Source: UBA10649 sp965227045 (GTDB lineage Bacteria > Actinomycetota > Actinomycetes > S36-B12). Taken from it: a stretch of DNA of 64,000 nucleotides. The stretch covers positions 806,001 through 870,000 of the forward strand of contig OZ245718.1 of the NCBI GenBank assembly GCA_965227045.1. Reading direction: 5' to 3'. Both the position numbers and the translations under genes were made by a program. Each line of letters starts with the position of its first letter. Positions within the stretch are counted from its first letter, which is position 1. Positions 16,835-25,358 of the stretch are shown piece by piece. Below the pieces are notes generated by a model. That model saw nothing but the letters and a program-made list of their open reading frames with translations, had not been told where the DNA came from and did no database searches.

Positions 16835-17761
16835 TCAGACACTCGCGTGAAGTCGATCGAGGGCCGTGGACAGGTCCTGCGGGTAGCTGCTGGAGACCAC
16901 GATCCGCTCCCCGGTGCCGGGGTGGTCGAATGCCAACTGGACGGCGTGCAGCCACTGCCTGGTCAGGCCAAGCCGCTTGGACAGGACCGGGTCCGCCCCG
17001 TAGGTCAGGTCGCCGACGCACGGATGATTGAGCGCCGACATGTGGACCCTGATCTGGTGGGTGCGTCCGGTCTCCAGGTGCACCTCGAGCAGGGAGGCAT
17101 GCGGAAACGCCTCGATGGTGTCGTAGTGCGTGACGCTCGGCTTGCCGCTCGAGACGACGGCCCACTTGTAGTCGTGCTGCGGATGCCGGTCGATCGGCGC
17201 GTCGATCGTGCCGCTGAGCGGATCCGCATGGCCCTGAACGACCGCGTGGTAGGTCTTGTCGACGGTGCGCTCCCTGAACTGCTCCTTCAGGCTGGTGTAC
17301 GCGCGCTCGCTCTTCGCGACCGCCATGACTCCTGACGTGCCGACGTCCAGTCGGTGCACCACTCCTTGCCGCTCGGCGGCTCCGGACGTGCTGATGCGGT
17401 AGCCCGCCGCCGCCAGCCCGCCGATGACGGTCGGGCCGGTCCAACCGGGACTGGGATGGGCGGCAACGCCGACCGGCTTGTCGACGACCACGACGTCGTC
17501 ATCGTCGAACAGGATCGCCATCCCCGGGACGGGCTCAGGAGCGAGGGCCGCCTCGACTACCGGCTCGCGCAGGTCGATCTGCAGGACGGAGCCGGGGATC
17601 AGGCGATGGGACTTGCCGGCCGGCCGTCCGTCGATGAGCACATCGCCCGCGGCAACGAGGTCCGCCGCCTTGGCTCGAGACAGGCCGAGCAGCCGGGTCA
17701 GCCCGACGTCCAGCCGTTCACCGGCGAGGCCGTCGGGAACGGCAATCAGGCGTTCTGTCAC
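16835..17761 (-). CDS. rluD: RluA/RluD-family pseudouridine synthase
   Basis: A 308-residue RNA pseudouridine synthase. An S4 RNA-binding domain (about 15-75, RLDVGLTRLLGLSRAKAADLVAAG) precedes the catalytic domain with the active-site Asp in HRLDVGTSGVM and the ETGRTHQIRVH motif. RluD modifies 23S rRNA helix 69, but family members differ in target, so the exact site is an inference. The GTG at 17761 makes a GTGA with the lspA stop, the common actinobacterial lspA-rluD pairing. Confidence 0.92.
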   Translation of the reverse strand: MTERLIAVPDGLAGERLDVGLTRLLGLSRAKAADLVAAGDVLIDGRPAGKSHRLIPGSVLQIDLREPVVEAALAPEPVPGMAILFDDDDVVVVDKPVGVAAHPSPGWTGPTVIGGLAAAGYRISTSGAAERQGVVHRLDVGTSGVMAVAKSERAYTSLKEQFRERTVDKTYHAVVQGHADPLSGTIDAPIDRHPQHDYKWAVVSSGKPSVTHYDTIEAFPHASLLEVHLETGRTHQIRVHMSALNHPCVGDLTYGADPVLSKRLGLTRQWLHAVQLAFDHPGTGERIVVSSSYPQDLSTALDRLHASV

Positions 17762-18336
17762 GCGCGTGGGGCTCCCGAGAACTCGACGCCCCGCAGCGCC
17801 AGGATCACCATGAGGATCGCGGAGCACACGATCGCGGAATCGGCGGCGTTGAACACCGCGAAGTTCGGCAGTTGGATCCAGTCGACGACGTAGCCCAGGC
17901 CGGGGCCTGGCTCGCGCGTCATGCGGTCGATCAGGTTGCCCAGCAGTCCGCCGAGGAGTCCGCCGAGCGCGATGGCCCAGCCCAGGCTTCCCAGGCGCCG
18001 CGCCGAGCGAAGGATGACGACGGCGACGACCAACGCCACGATCGTGAAGATCCACGTGTACCCGGTGCCGATCGAGAACGCGGCGCCAGTGTTCTCCGTG
18101 TAGGTCAGCTTGATCAGGCCGCCGAGCAGGGTGATCGGGCCTTCGCCCGACTCCATGCGGGGCTGGATCACGGCCACAACCCAGTGCTTGGTGAGCTGGT
18201 CGATAACGATGACGCCCACCGCCACGAGCCCGAGGATCAGCAGGCATCGATTGCGCTTGGCCGGCGCGACCACGTAGGGCTCGTCGACCGCTACGACGTC
18301 GGTCGACGTCTCGGACGGCTCGGGGGAAACAGACAC
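17758..18336 (-). CDS. lspA: Lipoprotein signal peptidase (signal peptidase II)
   Basis: A 192-residue four-helix membrane aspartyl protease that cleaves prolipoproteins before the lipidated Cys. The two catalytic Asp residues are in NLIDRM and in FNAADS, and the conserved NTGAAFS loop is present. The cytoplasmic N-terminal tail is unusually long (about 30 residues, Ser/Glu/Val-rich). I chose the GTG at 18336 because TAGAGT lies 7 bases upstream. Likely substrates in this window are the lipoproteins starting at 46785, 47712 and 52349. Confidence 0.95.
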   Translation of the reverse strand: MSVSPEPSETSTDVVAVDEPYVVAPAKRNRCLLILGLVAVGVIVIDQLTKHWVVAVIQPRMESGEGPITLLGGLIKLTYTENTGAAFSIGTGYTWIFTIVALVVAVVILRSARRLGSLGWAIALGGLLGGLLGNLIDRMTREPGPGLGYVVDWIQLPNFAVFNAADSAIVCSAILMVILALRGVEFSGAPRA

Positions 18337-18343
18337 GGCAGCC

Positions 18344-18349
18344 ACTCTA
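18344..18349 (-). promoter_or_regulatory. Candidate -10 element for leaderless lspA-rluD operon
   Basis: TAGAGT on the minus strand, 7 bases before the GTG at 18336. Confidence 0.45.
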
Positions 18350-18413
18350 CGGGTCCGTCCACAGGCTGCGGACGATGCCGATTCCGGCGGACACAATTGT
18401 CAGACCGCGGCCG

Positions 18414-18419
18414 TAGCGT
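18414..18419 (+). promoter_or_regulatory. Candidate -10 element of the DUF222/HNH gene
   Basis: TAGCGT, 6 bases before the ATG at 18426, the leaderless spacing seen elsewhere in the window. Confidence 0.4.
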
Positions 18420-18425
18420 CGAGCC

Positions 18426-19774
18426 ATGTTGGAAGTCAGCGACCCCGTAACCGTGAGCGACAGTGATGTCCTCACGGCGGTCGCCGTCCTCGAACCGAGC
18501 CCCTTTGTCCTGTCGATTCTCACATCGATCGATAGGACATCTCTCTGCCGCGAAGACGCCGTCACCTACCTGCAGATCCTTGAACGCGTCTCGGCGTGGC
18601 TGGCTTCGCTCCAGGCGGAGGTGCTCGTTGCCGCGGCTGGTATCGAGCCGCAGGTCGATGAGTTCGCTGTGTTCGACGGGCGGACGGTGCGGGTCGAGGA
18701 TGCGGTTCGTGAGGAGGTGGCTGCGGCGTTGCGCTGGTCTCCGGTGACCACTCAGCATGGGATCGACACGGCCCGCCTGCTCGCCGGACCACTCTCGGCG
18801 ACGCATGAGGCGCTGTCCTTGGGTGAGATCACCACCGGGCATGTGGCGGTGATGGTGGAAGCGACGACGCGGCTACCGGGGAGGTACGCGGATGGTGGCA
18901 CGCACGGGGCGGACTTCACGGTGGCATGCGCGCGCTGCAGTCCCGGGTCCTGCCGGTCGCGCGTCGCGGGACGCTGTCGGCGACCCGGGCCGCAGCGCGT
19001 CGGGCGGTGCTGGTGATCGATGCCGAGGGGGCACGCCGTAGGCGCCTGGCCGCCCGGTGCACCCGGGCGGTGTACGTGGTCGACGAGCTCGACGGGATCT
19101 CCACCCTGATCGCCCGCCTGGCCACGGAGGACGCCCACGCGATCATGACCGCCATCGACACCCGCACCAACGCAGACGAATCGAACGCGCTGGTCGGGGA
19201 GAAGCGCGCCGCTGCGCTGCGCGAACTGGTCCTGGACTCGGCCACCGACCTGGTCCCCGGCGGCGGGCACCACGGCCACCCGCGGCGGTCGGCGCACGTG
19301 GACCTGGTCATCGACCTGGCCACCCTGCTCGACCTCAACGCCGAACCCGCCCACCTCGCCGGGTCCGGACCCGTGGTCGCCGACCTCGTGCGCGACCTCC
19401 TGGCCGATTCTGACGTCCACTGCACCATGCGCCGCCTGGTCACCGACCCGATCACCGGGCACCTGCTCGACATCGGCCGGCGCTCCTACCAAATCCCTGA
19501 CCGGCTGCGGGCGTTCATCCAGACCCGCGACACCACCTGCCGGTTCCCCGGCTGCCGGCGCCGCGCCACGAAGTGCCAGATCGACCACGCCACACCCTGG
19601 AACGACGGGGGAAACACCACCCGAGACAACCTCGGCGCCCTGTGCCTGCGACACCACCAACTCAAAACCCACACCGGCTGGCAAATCCTCCACAGCCAAG
19701 CCGACGGAACCTGCACCTGGCAATCACCACAAGCCCGCCACTACCAACACCCACCCAAACCGCTGCTCGAATGA
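18426..19774 (+). pseudogene. DUF222/13E12-family HNH endonuclease-like gene, frameshifted
   Basis: Two overlapping frames together spell one DUF222-HNH protein of about 449 residues. The first frame (18426-19016) gives the DUF222 N-terminal part up to GADFTVACA. The second resumes at LQSRVLPVA near 18935 and runs to 19774, with the HNH segment CRFPGCRR, IDHATPWNDGGNT and CLRHHQLK. The break lies in a (GC)4 tract at 18928-18935; removing one GC unit restores a continuous frame. It may be a true mutation, a slippage switch or a sequencing error. The 3' end uses more A-ending codons than its neighbours. These genes are multicopy in actinobacteria and their function is unclear. Confidence 0.75.
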
Positions 19775-19785
19775 GCCACGGGCGC

Positions 19786-20574
19786 TTAGTGGCGTTCTTC
19801 AGCCTGCTTGCATGACATGCACAACGTTGCCCGCGGGAATGCCTGCAGGCGCAACTTGCCGATCGCCTTGCCGCACGACTCGCAGGTCCCGTACGTCTTG
19901 GCGTCGATCCGGTCCAGGGCGTGCTGCACCTGCTCGAGCATGTCCCTGGCGTTGTTGGCCAAGGACATCTCGTGCTCGCGTTCGAAGGTCTTGCTGCCGG
20001 CATCCGCCTGATCGTCACCTGCGCCATCGCCCGAGTCGCGAATGAGGTCGGCAAGGCCGGCCTCCGCATTGGCGATCTCCCCGAGCAGCAGCGCGTGGTC
20101 ACGGTGCAGGGAGGCACGGACCTCCGCAAGCTCCTTGGTCGTCCACGGACTCTCGTCCTCGCGAACCAGCAGTCCGCGCTTCGCGGCGGGCTTGCGGGGT
20201 TCGGGCGCGGGCTTGGCGACCGCCGCGGGCTTCTTGGCGACCGGTGCGGGTTTCGGTGCGGCCTTCTTGGCGATCGGGGCAGCCTTCTTCGCGGTCGGCG
20301 CAGCGTTCTTCACCGCCGGCGCCGCCTTTTTCGCGGGCGCGGGCTTCTTGGCGATCGGCGCGGCCTTCCTGGCGACGGGCGCGGGCTTCTTGGCAACCGG
20401 CGCAGCCTTCTTCGCTGCTGCACTCTTCTTTGCGGCCGGGGCTGGCTTCTTGACCGCAGGCGCAACCTTCTTGGCCACGGACACCGGCTTCTTGGCCACG
20501 GGCGCAGCCTTCTTCACCGGCGCGGCCTTCTTGACCGGTGCAGACTTCGTGACGGTCTTTGCTGACGTCGCCAT
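19786..20574 (-). CDS. DksA/TraR zinc-finger protein with a Lys-Ala-Pro-rich tail
   Basis: A 262-residue protein in two parts. Residues 1-135 are a low-complexity tail of imperfect AAPVAKKPA-type repeats, strongly basic like histone H1. Residues 145-262 form a coiled coil and a C4 zinc finger (CESC ... CMSC) as in DksA/TraR proteins that act on RNA polymerase through its secondary channel. The tail suggests added nucleic-acid binding. The ATG at 20574 follows an AGGAAGGGG ribosome-binding site. It lies between the DUF222 gene (convergent) and ileS (divergent). Confidence 0.85.
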   Translation of the reverse strand: MATSAKTVTKSAPVKKAAPVKKAAPVAKKPVSVAKKVAPAVKKPAPAAKKSAAAKKAAPVAKKPAPVARKAAPIAKKPAPAKKAAPAVKNAAPTAKKAAPIAKKAAPKPAPVAKKPAAVAKPAPEPRKPAAKRGLLVREDESPWTTKELAEVRASLHRDHALLLGEIANAEAGLADLIRDSGDGAGDDQADAGSKTFEREHEMSLANNARDMLEQVQHALDRIDAKTYGTCESCGKAIGKLRLQAFPRATLCMSCKQAEERH

Positions 20575-20696
20575 GCGACCCCTTCCTGCGTGCCAAGCGC
20601 CGGGCACCCGGGCAGGCCCGAATGTCCGATATCGCACGGATGCTAGGCCCGTCGGGCCTCATCGACGCGATGCCGCGCCGCACGCGACACGGGCGG

Positions 20697-20724
20697 TTCG
20701 GTCCGTCGGGCGAGTCGGTATCCT
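20697..20724 (+). promoter_or_regulatory. Candidate ileS promoter
   Basis: TTCGGT, a 16-base spacer, then TATCCT, about 50 bases before the ileS ATG. I found no T-box core sequence in the 198-base gap between the DksA-type gene and ileS. Confidence 0.3.
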
Positions 20725-20772
20725 GACCACCCACCACGCAACACCCTCGAAGTCCCAGCCGCGGAGGTTCGC

Positions 20773-23700
20773 ATGTACCGGTCTGTGCCGGCGCAGGTCG
20801 ACCTGCCCGCGCTCGAGCACGAGGTGCTGCGGTTGTGGGACGAGGAGCGCATCTTCGAGGAATCGGTCGCCCAGAGCCAGGGCCGTCCGCCCTGGGTCTT
20901 CTATGAGGGACCGCCCACGGCCAACGGGGCGCCCGGCACCCACCACGTCGAGGCCCGGGTCTTCAAGGACGTCTTCCCGCGCTATCGCACGATGAAGGGC
21001 TACTTCGTCCCGCGCCAGGCCGGCTGGGACTGCCACGGGCTGCCCGTCGAGCTCGCCGTGGAGAAGGAACTCGGATTCACCGGCAAGGGCGACATCGAGG
21101 AATTCGGCGTCGCCGAGTTCAACGCCCGGTGCCGTGAGTCGGTGCTTCGCCACGTCGACGAGTTCTCCGCGATGACCCGCCGCATGGGCTACTGGGTCGA
21201 CATGGACCGTGCCTACTGGACGATGGATAAGGACTACATCCAGAGCGTGTGGTGGTCCCTCAAGCAGATCTTCGACAAGGGCCTGCTCGTGCAGGACCAC
21301 CGGGTGGCGCCCTACTGCCCGCGCTGCGGGACCGGACTGTCGGACCACGAACTTGCGCAGGGCTACGAGACCGTCGTCGACCCGTCGGTCTACGTACGGA
21401 TGCCGGTCGACCCTGCGAGTGCGCTCGGCACCGAGTTCCCCGGCCTGTCCTTGCTCGTCTGGACCACGACGCCGTGGACTCTCGTGTCCAACACCGCCGT
21501 GGCAGTGAAGCCAGGGGCGACGTACGCGGTCGTGCGCGCGGCCGACGGCGAGCTGCTCGTCGTTGCCGAGGAGCTCATCGCGTCGCTGTTCGACGAGTCC
21601 GCCACGGTCGTGCGCACAATGCCCGGCACCGATCTGGAGCGTCTGCCGTACGTGCGCCCCTTCGACTACGTCGACATCCCGGACGCCCACTACGTGGTCC
21701 TCGCCGACTACGTCACCACCGACGATGGAACCGGCCTGGTGCACCAGGCTCCCGCGTTCGGCGCGGACGACCTCATCACCTGTCGCGCCTACGGACTGCC
21801 CGTCGTCAACCCGATCGGACCTGACGGCCACTTCCTCGACGAAATCGCCGTGGTGGGCGGACTGTTCTTCAAGAAGGCCGACGAGACGCTCGTCAGCGAT
21901 CTCGAGCAGCGCGGGCTGCTGTTCCGTCACGTGCCGTATGAGCACTCGTACCCGCACTGCTGGCGCTGCCACACTCCGCTGCTCTACTACGCGCAGCCCT
22001 CCTGGTACATCCGCACGACAGCGATCAAAGACCAGCTGCTCGCACAGAACGAGAAGACGAACTGGTACCCGTCGACCATCCAGTGGGGTCGCTACGGCGA
22101 CTGGCTGACGAACAACGTCGACTGGGCCTTGTCTCGCAACCGCTACTGGGGCACGCCGCTGCCGATCTGGCGATGCACCGAAGGCCACCTCACCGCCGTC
22201 GGCTCGCTCACCGAACTCAGCGAGCTCACGGGTCGTGATGTCACGGACCTCGATCCGCACCGACCCTTCGTCGACGACATCACTTTCGCCTGCGGCGAAT
22301 GCTCGGCGGTCGCTACGCGCGTGCCGGAGGTGATCGACGGGTGGTACGACTCCGGCGCCATGCCGTTCGCGGCCCTGGGCTATCCGCACCAGAACGCTGA
22401 GGCATTCGCCGCGCAATACCCGGCGGACTTCATCTGCGAGGCGATCGACCAGACCCGCGGCTGGTTCTACACACTCATGGCCGTCGGCACCCTCGTGTTC
22501 GACGAGTCGGCGTACAAGAACGTCGTCTGCCTGGGCCACATCCTCGACGAGGACGGCCGGAAGATGAGCAAGCATCTTGGCAACATCCTCGCGCCGATCC
22601 CGCTGATGGACGAGCACGGCGCCGACGCGCTGCGCTGGTTCATGCTGGCGAGCGGCTCGCCGTGGCAGGCGCGCCGCGTCGGCCATGCGGCGATCGGCGA
22701 TGTTGTCCGCAAGACCCTCCTGACGTACTGGAACACCGTGTCCTTCCAGTCGCTGTACGCGAGGACGGCCGGCTGGCAGCCGAGCGACGGCGCGCCCGCG
22801 CCCCTCGACCGCCCGGTCGTGGACCGATGGGTGCTGTCCCAGGCCCAGCAACTGGCCAGCGAAGTCGATGCTGCCCTCGAGAACTTCGACACGCAGCGCG
22901 CGGGCCGGGTGCTGTCGACGTTCGTCGACGACCTGTCCAACTGGTACGTCCGGCGATCACGTCGGCGGTTCTGGGAGGGAGATCCGGCAGCTCTCGCGAC
23001 CTTGCATGAGGCGCTGCGCGTCGTCACCTTGTGCCTTGCCCCCTTCACACCGTTCATCACCGAGCGGGTGTGGCAGGACCTCTTCCGCGACGCCGCTCCC
23101 GACGCGCCGCGCTCGGTCCACCTGGCGTCCTGGCCCGAGGCGGACGCCTCGCTCGTCGATCTCAAGCTCAGCGACGACATGGCCCTCGTGCGGCGCCTGG
23201 TCGAACTCGGGCGTGCTGCGCGAGCAGCGTCCGGCGTGAAGACCCGCCAGCCCCTCGGTCGTGCGCTGATCTCCGGCTCCGGCTGGCCGGCCCTCGGCGA
23301 GGACCTGCGTCGTCAGGTCGCCGAGGAGCTCAATGTCGAGGCGCTCGAGGCGCTGGCCGACGACAGCGCGGGCCTGGTCGACGTGTCGGTCAAGGCGAAC
23401 TTCCGCTCACTCGGTCGGCGCTTCGGCAAGCAGACACCCGCGGTCGCCGAGGCGATCTCGGCTGTCGACCCGGCCACGCTCGTGAGCAAGTTGCGGTCGG
23501 GCGTTCCGGTCACGGTCGACGTCCCCGATCTGGGCCAGGTGGATGTCGGCGACGACGACGTGGTGGTCACCGAAACCCCGCGCGAGGGCTGGGCGGTCGC
23601 AAGTGACGCCGGCGAGAGCGTGGCACTCGACCTGCACATCGACGATGCGCTGCGCCGCTCCGGGCTTGCGCGCGAGATCGTGCGGACCCTGCAGGAGGGC

Positions 23701-23907
23701 CGCAAGACGGCCGGTCTGGATGTGTCTGACCGCATCACGGTGTGGTGGTCATCGGACGATGCCGACCTGAGGGCTGCGGTCGAGCAGCACAGCGACGCGA
23801 TCGCGGCCGAGGTGCTGGCCACGTCGATCGTCTCGGGTGCGGGCGATTCCTCGTCCTCGGCGGTCGAGACCGAGCTGCCTATGCAGCTCTGGCTCGCGAA
23901 GGCCTGA
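20773..23907 (+). CDS. ileS: Isoleucyl-tRNA synthetase
   Basis: A 1044-residue class-I synthetase that charges tRNA(Ile). The HIGH-type signature appears as HHVE (57-60) in GPPTANGAPGTHHVEARVF, and KMSKH begins near residue 597. Zinc-binding Cys pairs occur in the CP1 region (YCPRCGTG and HCWRCH). Sequence around the signature resembles the eukaryote-like IleRS type, which is often less sensitive to mupirocin; that is an inference. A GGAGG site lies 5 bases before the ATG. It ends 6 bases from the convergent divIVA stop. Confidence 0.96.
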   Translation: MYRSVPAQVDLPALEHEVLRLWDEERIFEESVAQSQGRPPWVFYEGPPTANGAPGTHHVEARVFKDVFPRYRTMKGYFVPRQAGWDCHGLPVELAVEKELGFTGKGDIEEFGVAEFNARCRESVLRHVDEFSAMTRRMGYWVDMDRAYWTMDKDYIQSVWWSLKQIFDKGLLVQDHRVAPYCPRCGTGLSDHELAQGYETVVDPSVYVRMPVDPASALGTEFPGLSLLVWTTTPWTLVSNTAVAVKPGATYAVVRAADGELLVVAEELIASLFDESATVVRTMPGTDLERLPYVRPFDYVDIPDAHYVVLADYVTTDDGTGLVHQAPAFGADDLITCRAYGLPVVNPIGPDGHFLDEIAVVGGLFFKKADETLVSDLEQRGLLFRHVPYEHSYPHCWRCHTPLLYYAQPSWYIRTTAIKDQLLAQNEKTNWYPSTIQWGRYGDWLTNNVDWALSRNRYWGTPLPIWRCTEGHLTAVGSLTELSELTGRDVTDLDPHRPFVDDITFACGECSAVATRVPEVIDGWYDSGAMPFAALGYPHQNAEAFAAQYPADFICEAIDQTRGWFYTLMAVGTLVFDESAYKNVVCLGHILDEDGRKMSKHLGNILAPIPLMDEHGADALRWFMLASGSPWQARRVGHAAIGDVVRKTLLTYWNTVSFQSLYARTAGWQPSDGAPAPLDRPVVDRWVLSQAQQLASEVDAALENFDTQRAGRVLSTFVDDLSNWYVRRSRRRFWEGDPAALATLHEALRVVTLCLAPFTPFITERVWQDLFRDAAPDAPRSVHLASWPEADASLVDLKLSDDMALVRRLVELGRAARAASGVKTRQPLGRALISGSGWPALGEDLRRQVAEELNVEALEALADDSAGLVDVSVKANFRSLGRRFGKQTPAVAEAISAVDPATLVSKLRSGVPVTVDVPDLGQVDVGDDDVVVTETPREGWAVASDAGESVALDLHIDDALRRSGLAREIVRTLQEGRKTAGLDVSDRITVWWSSDDADLRAAVEQHSDAIAAEVLATSIVSGAGDSSSSAVETELPMQLWLAKA

Positions 23908-23913
23908 GCAACC

Positions 23914-24360
23914 TCAGGACTTGTCGACGCGACCGAGCTGATCGGTCAGCATCGTGCGCACGTTCGATCGAATGCTCTCGGCCCGGGATTCGGCGAACCT
24001 GACGATCTCGTCGGCGGTGCGCTGCGCGATGGCGATCACTGACTCGGCTTCCGGATTGCCCGCCACGAGCTCTGATACGTCAGCAGGCTCTGGCACCGTG
24101 TGAATGACGACGGCCGCCACGGCCTTCTGCTGCGCCTCGACCAGTCGCTCCTCAGTCGCGGTCAGCCGCGCCTGAAGTTGATCGCATTGAGTCCTCAGCA
24201 CGGCCTCGCCATCGCGGGAGCGCTGCAACTCGTCGGCGTACTGTGCGACATCGGCCTCGATGATGTCGAGAAACGCGTCGACCTCGTCCATGTCGTAGCC
24301 GGCGCGCAGGCGCGTCGTCGAGAACTTCGTCGCGCGGACCTCTGCGGCGGTCAATGGCAT
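23914..24360 (-). CDS. divIVA: DivIVA/Wag31-type polar growth and septum protein
   Basis: A 148-residue coiled-coil protein. The N-terminal domain MPLTAAEVRATKFSTTRLRAGYDMDEVDAFLD is the DivIVA membrane-curvature-binding region. A predicted coiled coil (about 28-80) and a second helical segment (about 105-145) follow. It is shorter than typical Wag31 proteins (about 250-400 residues), so it may be a minimal version or one of several paralogs. It is the last gene of the sepF-yggT-divIVA end of the division cluster and has a GAAGGGA ribosome-binding site. Confidence 0.85.
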   Translation of the reverse strand: MPLTAAEVRATKFSTTRLRAGYDMDEVDAFLDIIEADVAQYADELQRSRDGEAVLRTQCDQLQARLTATEERLVEAQQKAVAAVVIHTVPEPADVSELVAGNPEAESVIAIAQRTADEIVRFAESRAESIRSNVRTMLTDQLGRVDKS

Positions 24361-24389
24361 GGCGGTCGTCCCTTCTCAGTGCGATCAGG

Positions 24390-24674
24390 TCAGAGCATGA
24401 GAGCGAGGTTGATGAGGATCTGCAGCCCGATGAGGACGATCAGAAACGCCAGGTCGAACTGCACGCTGCCGATGCGAATCGGCGGGATGACCCGACGCAG
24501 CAGGCGCAGTGGCGGATCGGTGATCGTGTAGATCGCCTCGGCGACCAAGAGCAGGAAACCGCTCGGCTTCCACGTACGCGCGAACACCTGGACGAAGTCG
24601 AAGACCAGTCGCCCGATCATGACCAACCAGTACAGCCACAGCGCCGTCGCCAGAGCCTGCCCGACGGCAGCCAT
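24390..24674 (-). CDS. YggT family membrane protein
   Basis: A 94-residue protein with two hydrophobic regions and the family motif ITDPPLRLLRRVIPPIRIG between them. YggT proteins of actinobacteria and firmicutes sit next to sepF and are thought to help cell division or osmotic tolerance; the mechanism is unknown. It lies between sepF and divIVA with 29-50 base gaps, the conserved order. Confidence 0.9.
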   Translation of the reverse strand: MAAVGQALATALWLYWLVMIGRLVFDFVQVFARTWKPSGFLLLVAEAIYTITDPPLRLLRRVIPPIRIGSVQFDLAFLIVLIGLQILINLALML

Positions 24675-24724
24675 CGCACACTCCCCTGCTCACGTGCAGA
24701 GCGGCAACACGGCCGCTGCACTGC

Positions 24725-25300
24725 CTAGCTCTGGTTGAAGAAGCCATCCTTGGCGATCTGCGCTCGTGCCTCATCGCCAACGTCAACGTTGACCGGCGAG
24801 AGAAGGAACACCTTGTTCGTGATGCGCTCGATGGAGCCGCGCTGGCCGAACACGAGCCCGGCCGCGAAGTCGATGATGCGCTTCGCGTCCTGGTCGTCGA
24901 GCTCAGAAAGGTTCATGATCACCGGCACGCCGTCGCGGTAGTCCTCCCCGATCCGACGCGCGTCGTTGTAACTGCGCGGATGCACGGTCTCGATGCGGCT
25001 GATGTCGGTCATCGGGGGTCGACGATCAGCGAGCGGTGCCGATGTCGGGCGGCTCGGCGCGGCAGCGTCGCTGCGGAAGGTTCGCACCGCGCGAGTGTCC
25101 GGAATCGGCCTGACGCTTCGACTGCTGTATCGATCGTCGGGACGCTCGTCGTAGCGGTCGTCGTATCCGCGAGGCTGGGATCGACTGTCGCGAGCCCCCC
25201 GCCGGGCGCTCTCGTAGTCCTCGTGCTCGTCGTAGGCCTCGTCACCGTGGTCCTCAACAAGGCCGAGGTATACGGCCATCTTGCGCATTGCGCCAGCCAT
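24725..25300 (-). CDS. sepF: SepF cell-division protein
   Basis: A 191-residue FtsZ-binding protein that tethers the Z-ring to the membrane. The N-terminus MAGAMRKMAVYLGLVED is the amphipathic membrane anchor typical of actinobacterial SepF. A charged Arg/Asp/Tyr-rich linker (about 20-90) leads to the DUF552 domain (about 105-185). I chose the ATG at 25300 because it gives the canonical N-terminus; a GGAGG lies about 10 bases upstream. No FtsA gene is seen, so SepF is the likely main FtsZ anchor. Confidence 0.95.
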   Translation of the reverse strand: MAGAMRKMAVYLGLVEDHGDEAYDEHEDYESARRGARDSRSQPRGYDDRYDERPDDRYSSRSVRPIPDTRAVRTFRSDAAAPSRPTSAPLADRRPPMTDISRIETVHPRSYNDARRIGEDYRDGVPVIMNLSELDDQDAKRIIDFAAGLVFGQRGSIERITNKVFLLSPVNVDVGDEARAQIAKDGFFNQS

Positions 25301-25358
25301 TGCCTGTCGTCCTCCCATGGGCAGGTCGTCCCCTGAACGGACGTTCCCACAAAGGACG

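Noticed and set aside
14448..16850. An 800-codon plus-strand open frame antisense to dnaE
   Set aside because: It mirrors the GC-rich third positions of dnaE, has no recognisable domain, and the dnaE product is complete.
16797..17444. 216-codon N-terminal extension of dnaE
   Set aside because: It lies out of frame inside the rluD-type gene, is Arg/Gly-rich, and would displace the canonical DnaE N-terminus that starts just before the PHP motif.
18391..18419. TTGTCA as the -35 of the DUF222 gene
   Set aside because: The spacer to TAGCGT is only 11 bases, too short for a sigma-70-type promoter.
20211..20540. The repeats in the DksA-type gene as a CRISPR or DNA satellite
   Set aside because: They are in-frame Lys-Ala-Pro codon repeats of variable length, without conserved repeat-spacer structure.
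20659..22851. A 730-codon minus-strand open frame antisense to ileS
   Set aside because: It is a His/Arg/Val-rich shadow frame; ileS on the plus strand is full length with all motifs.
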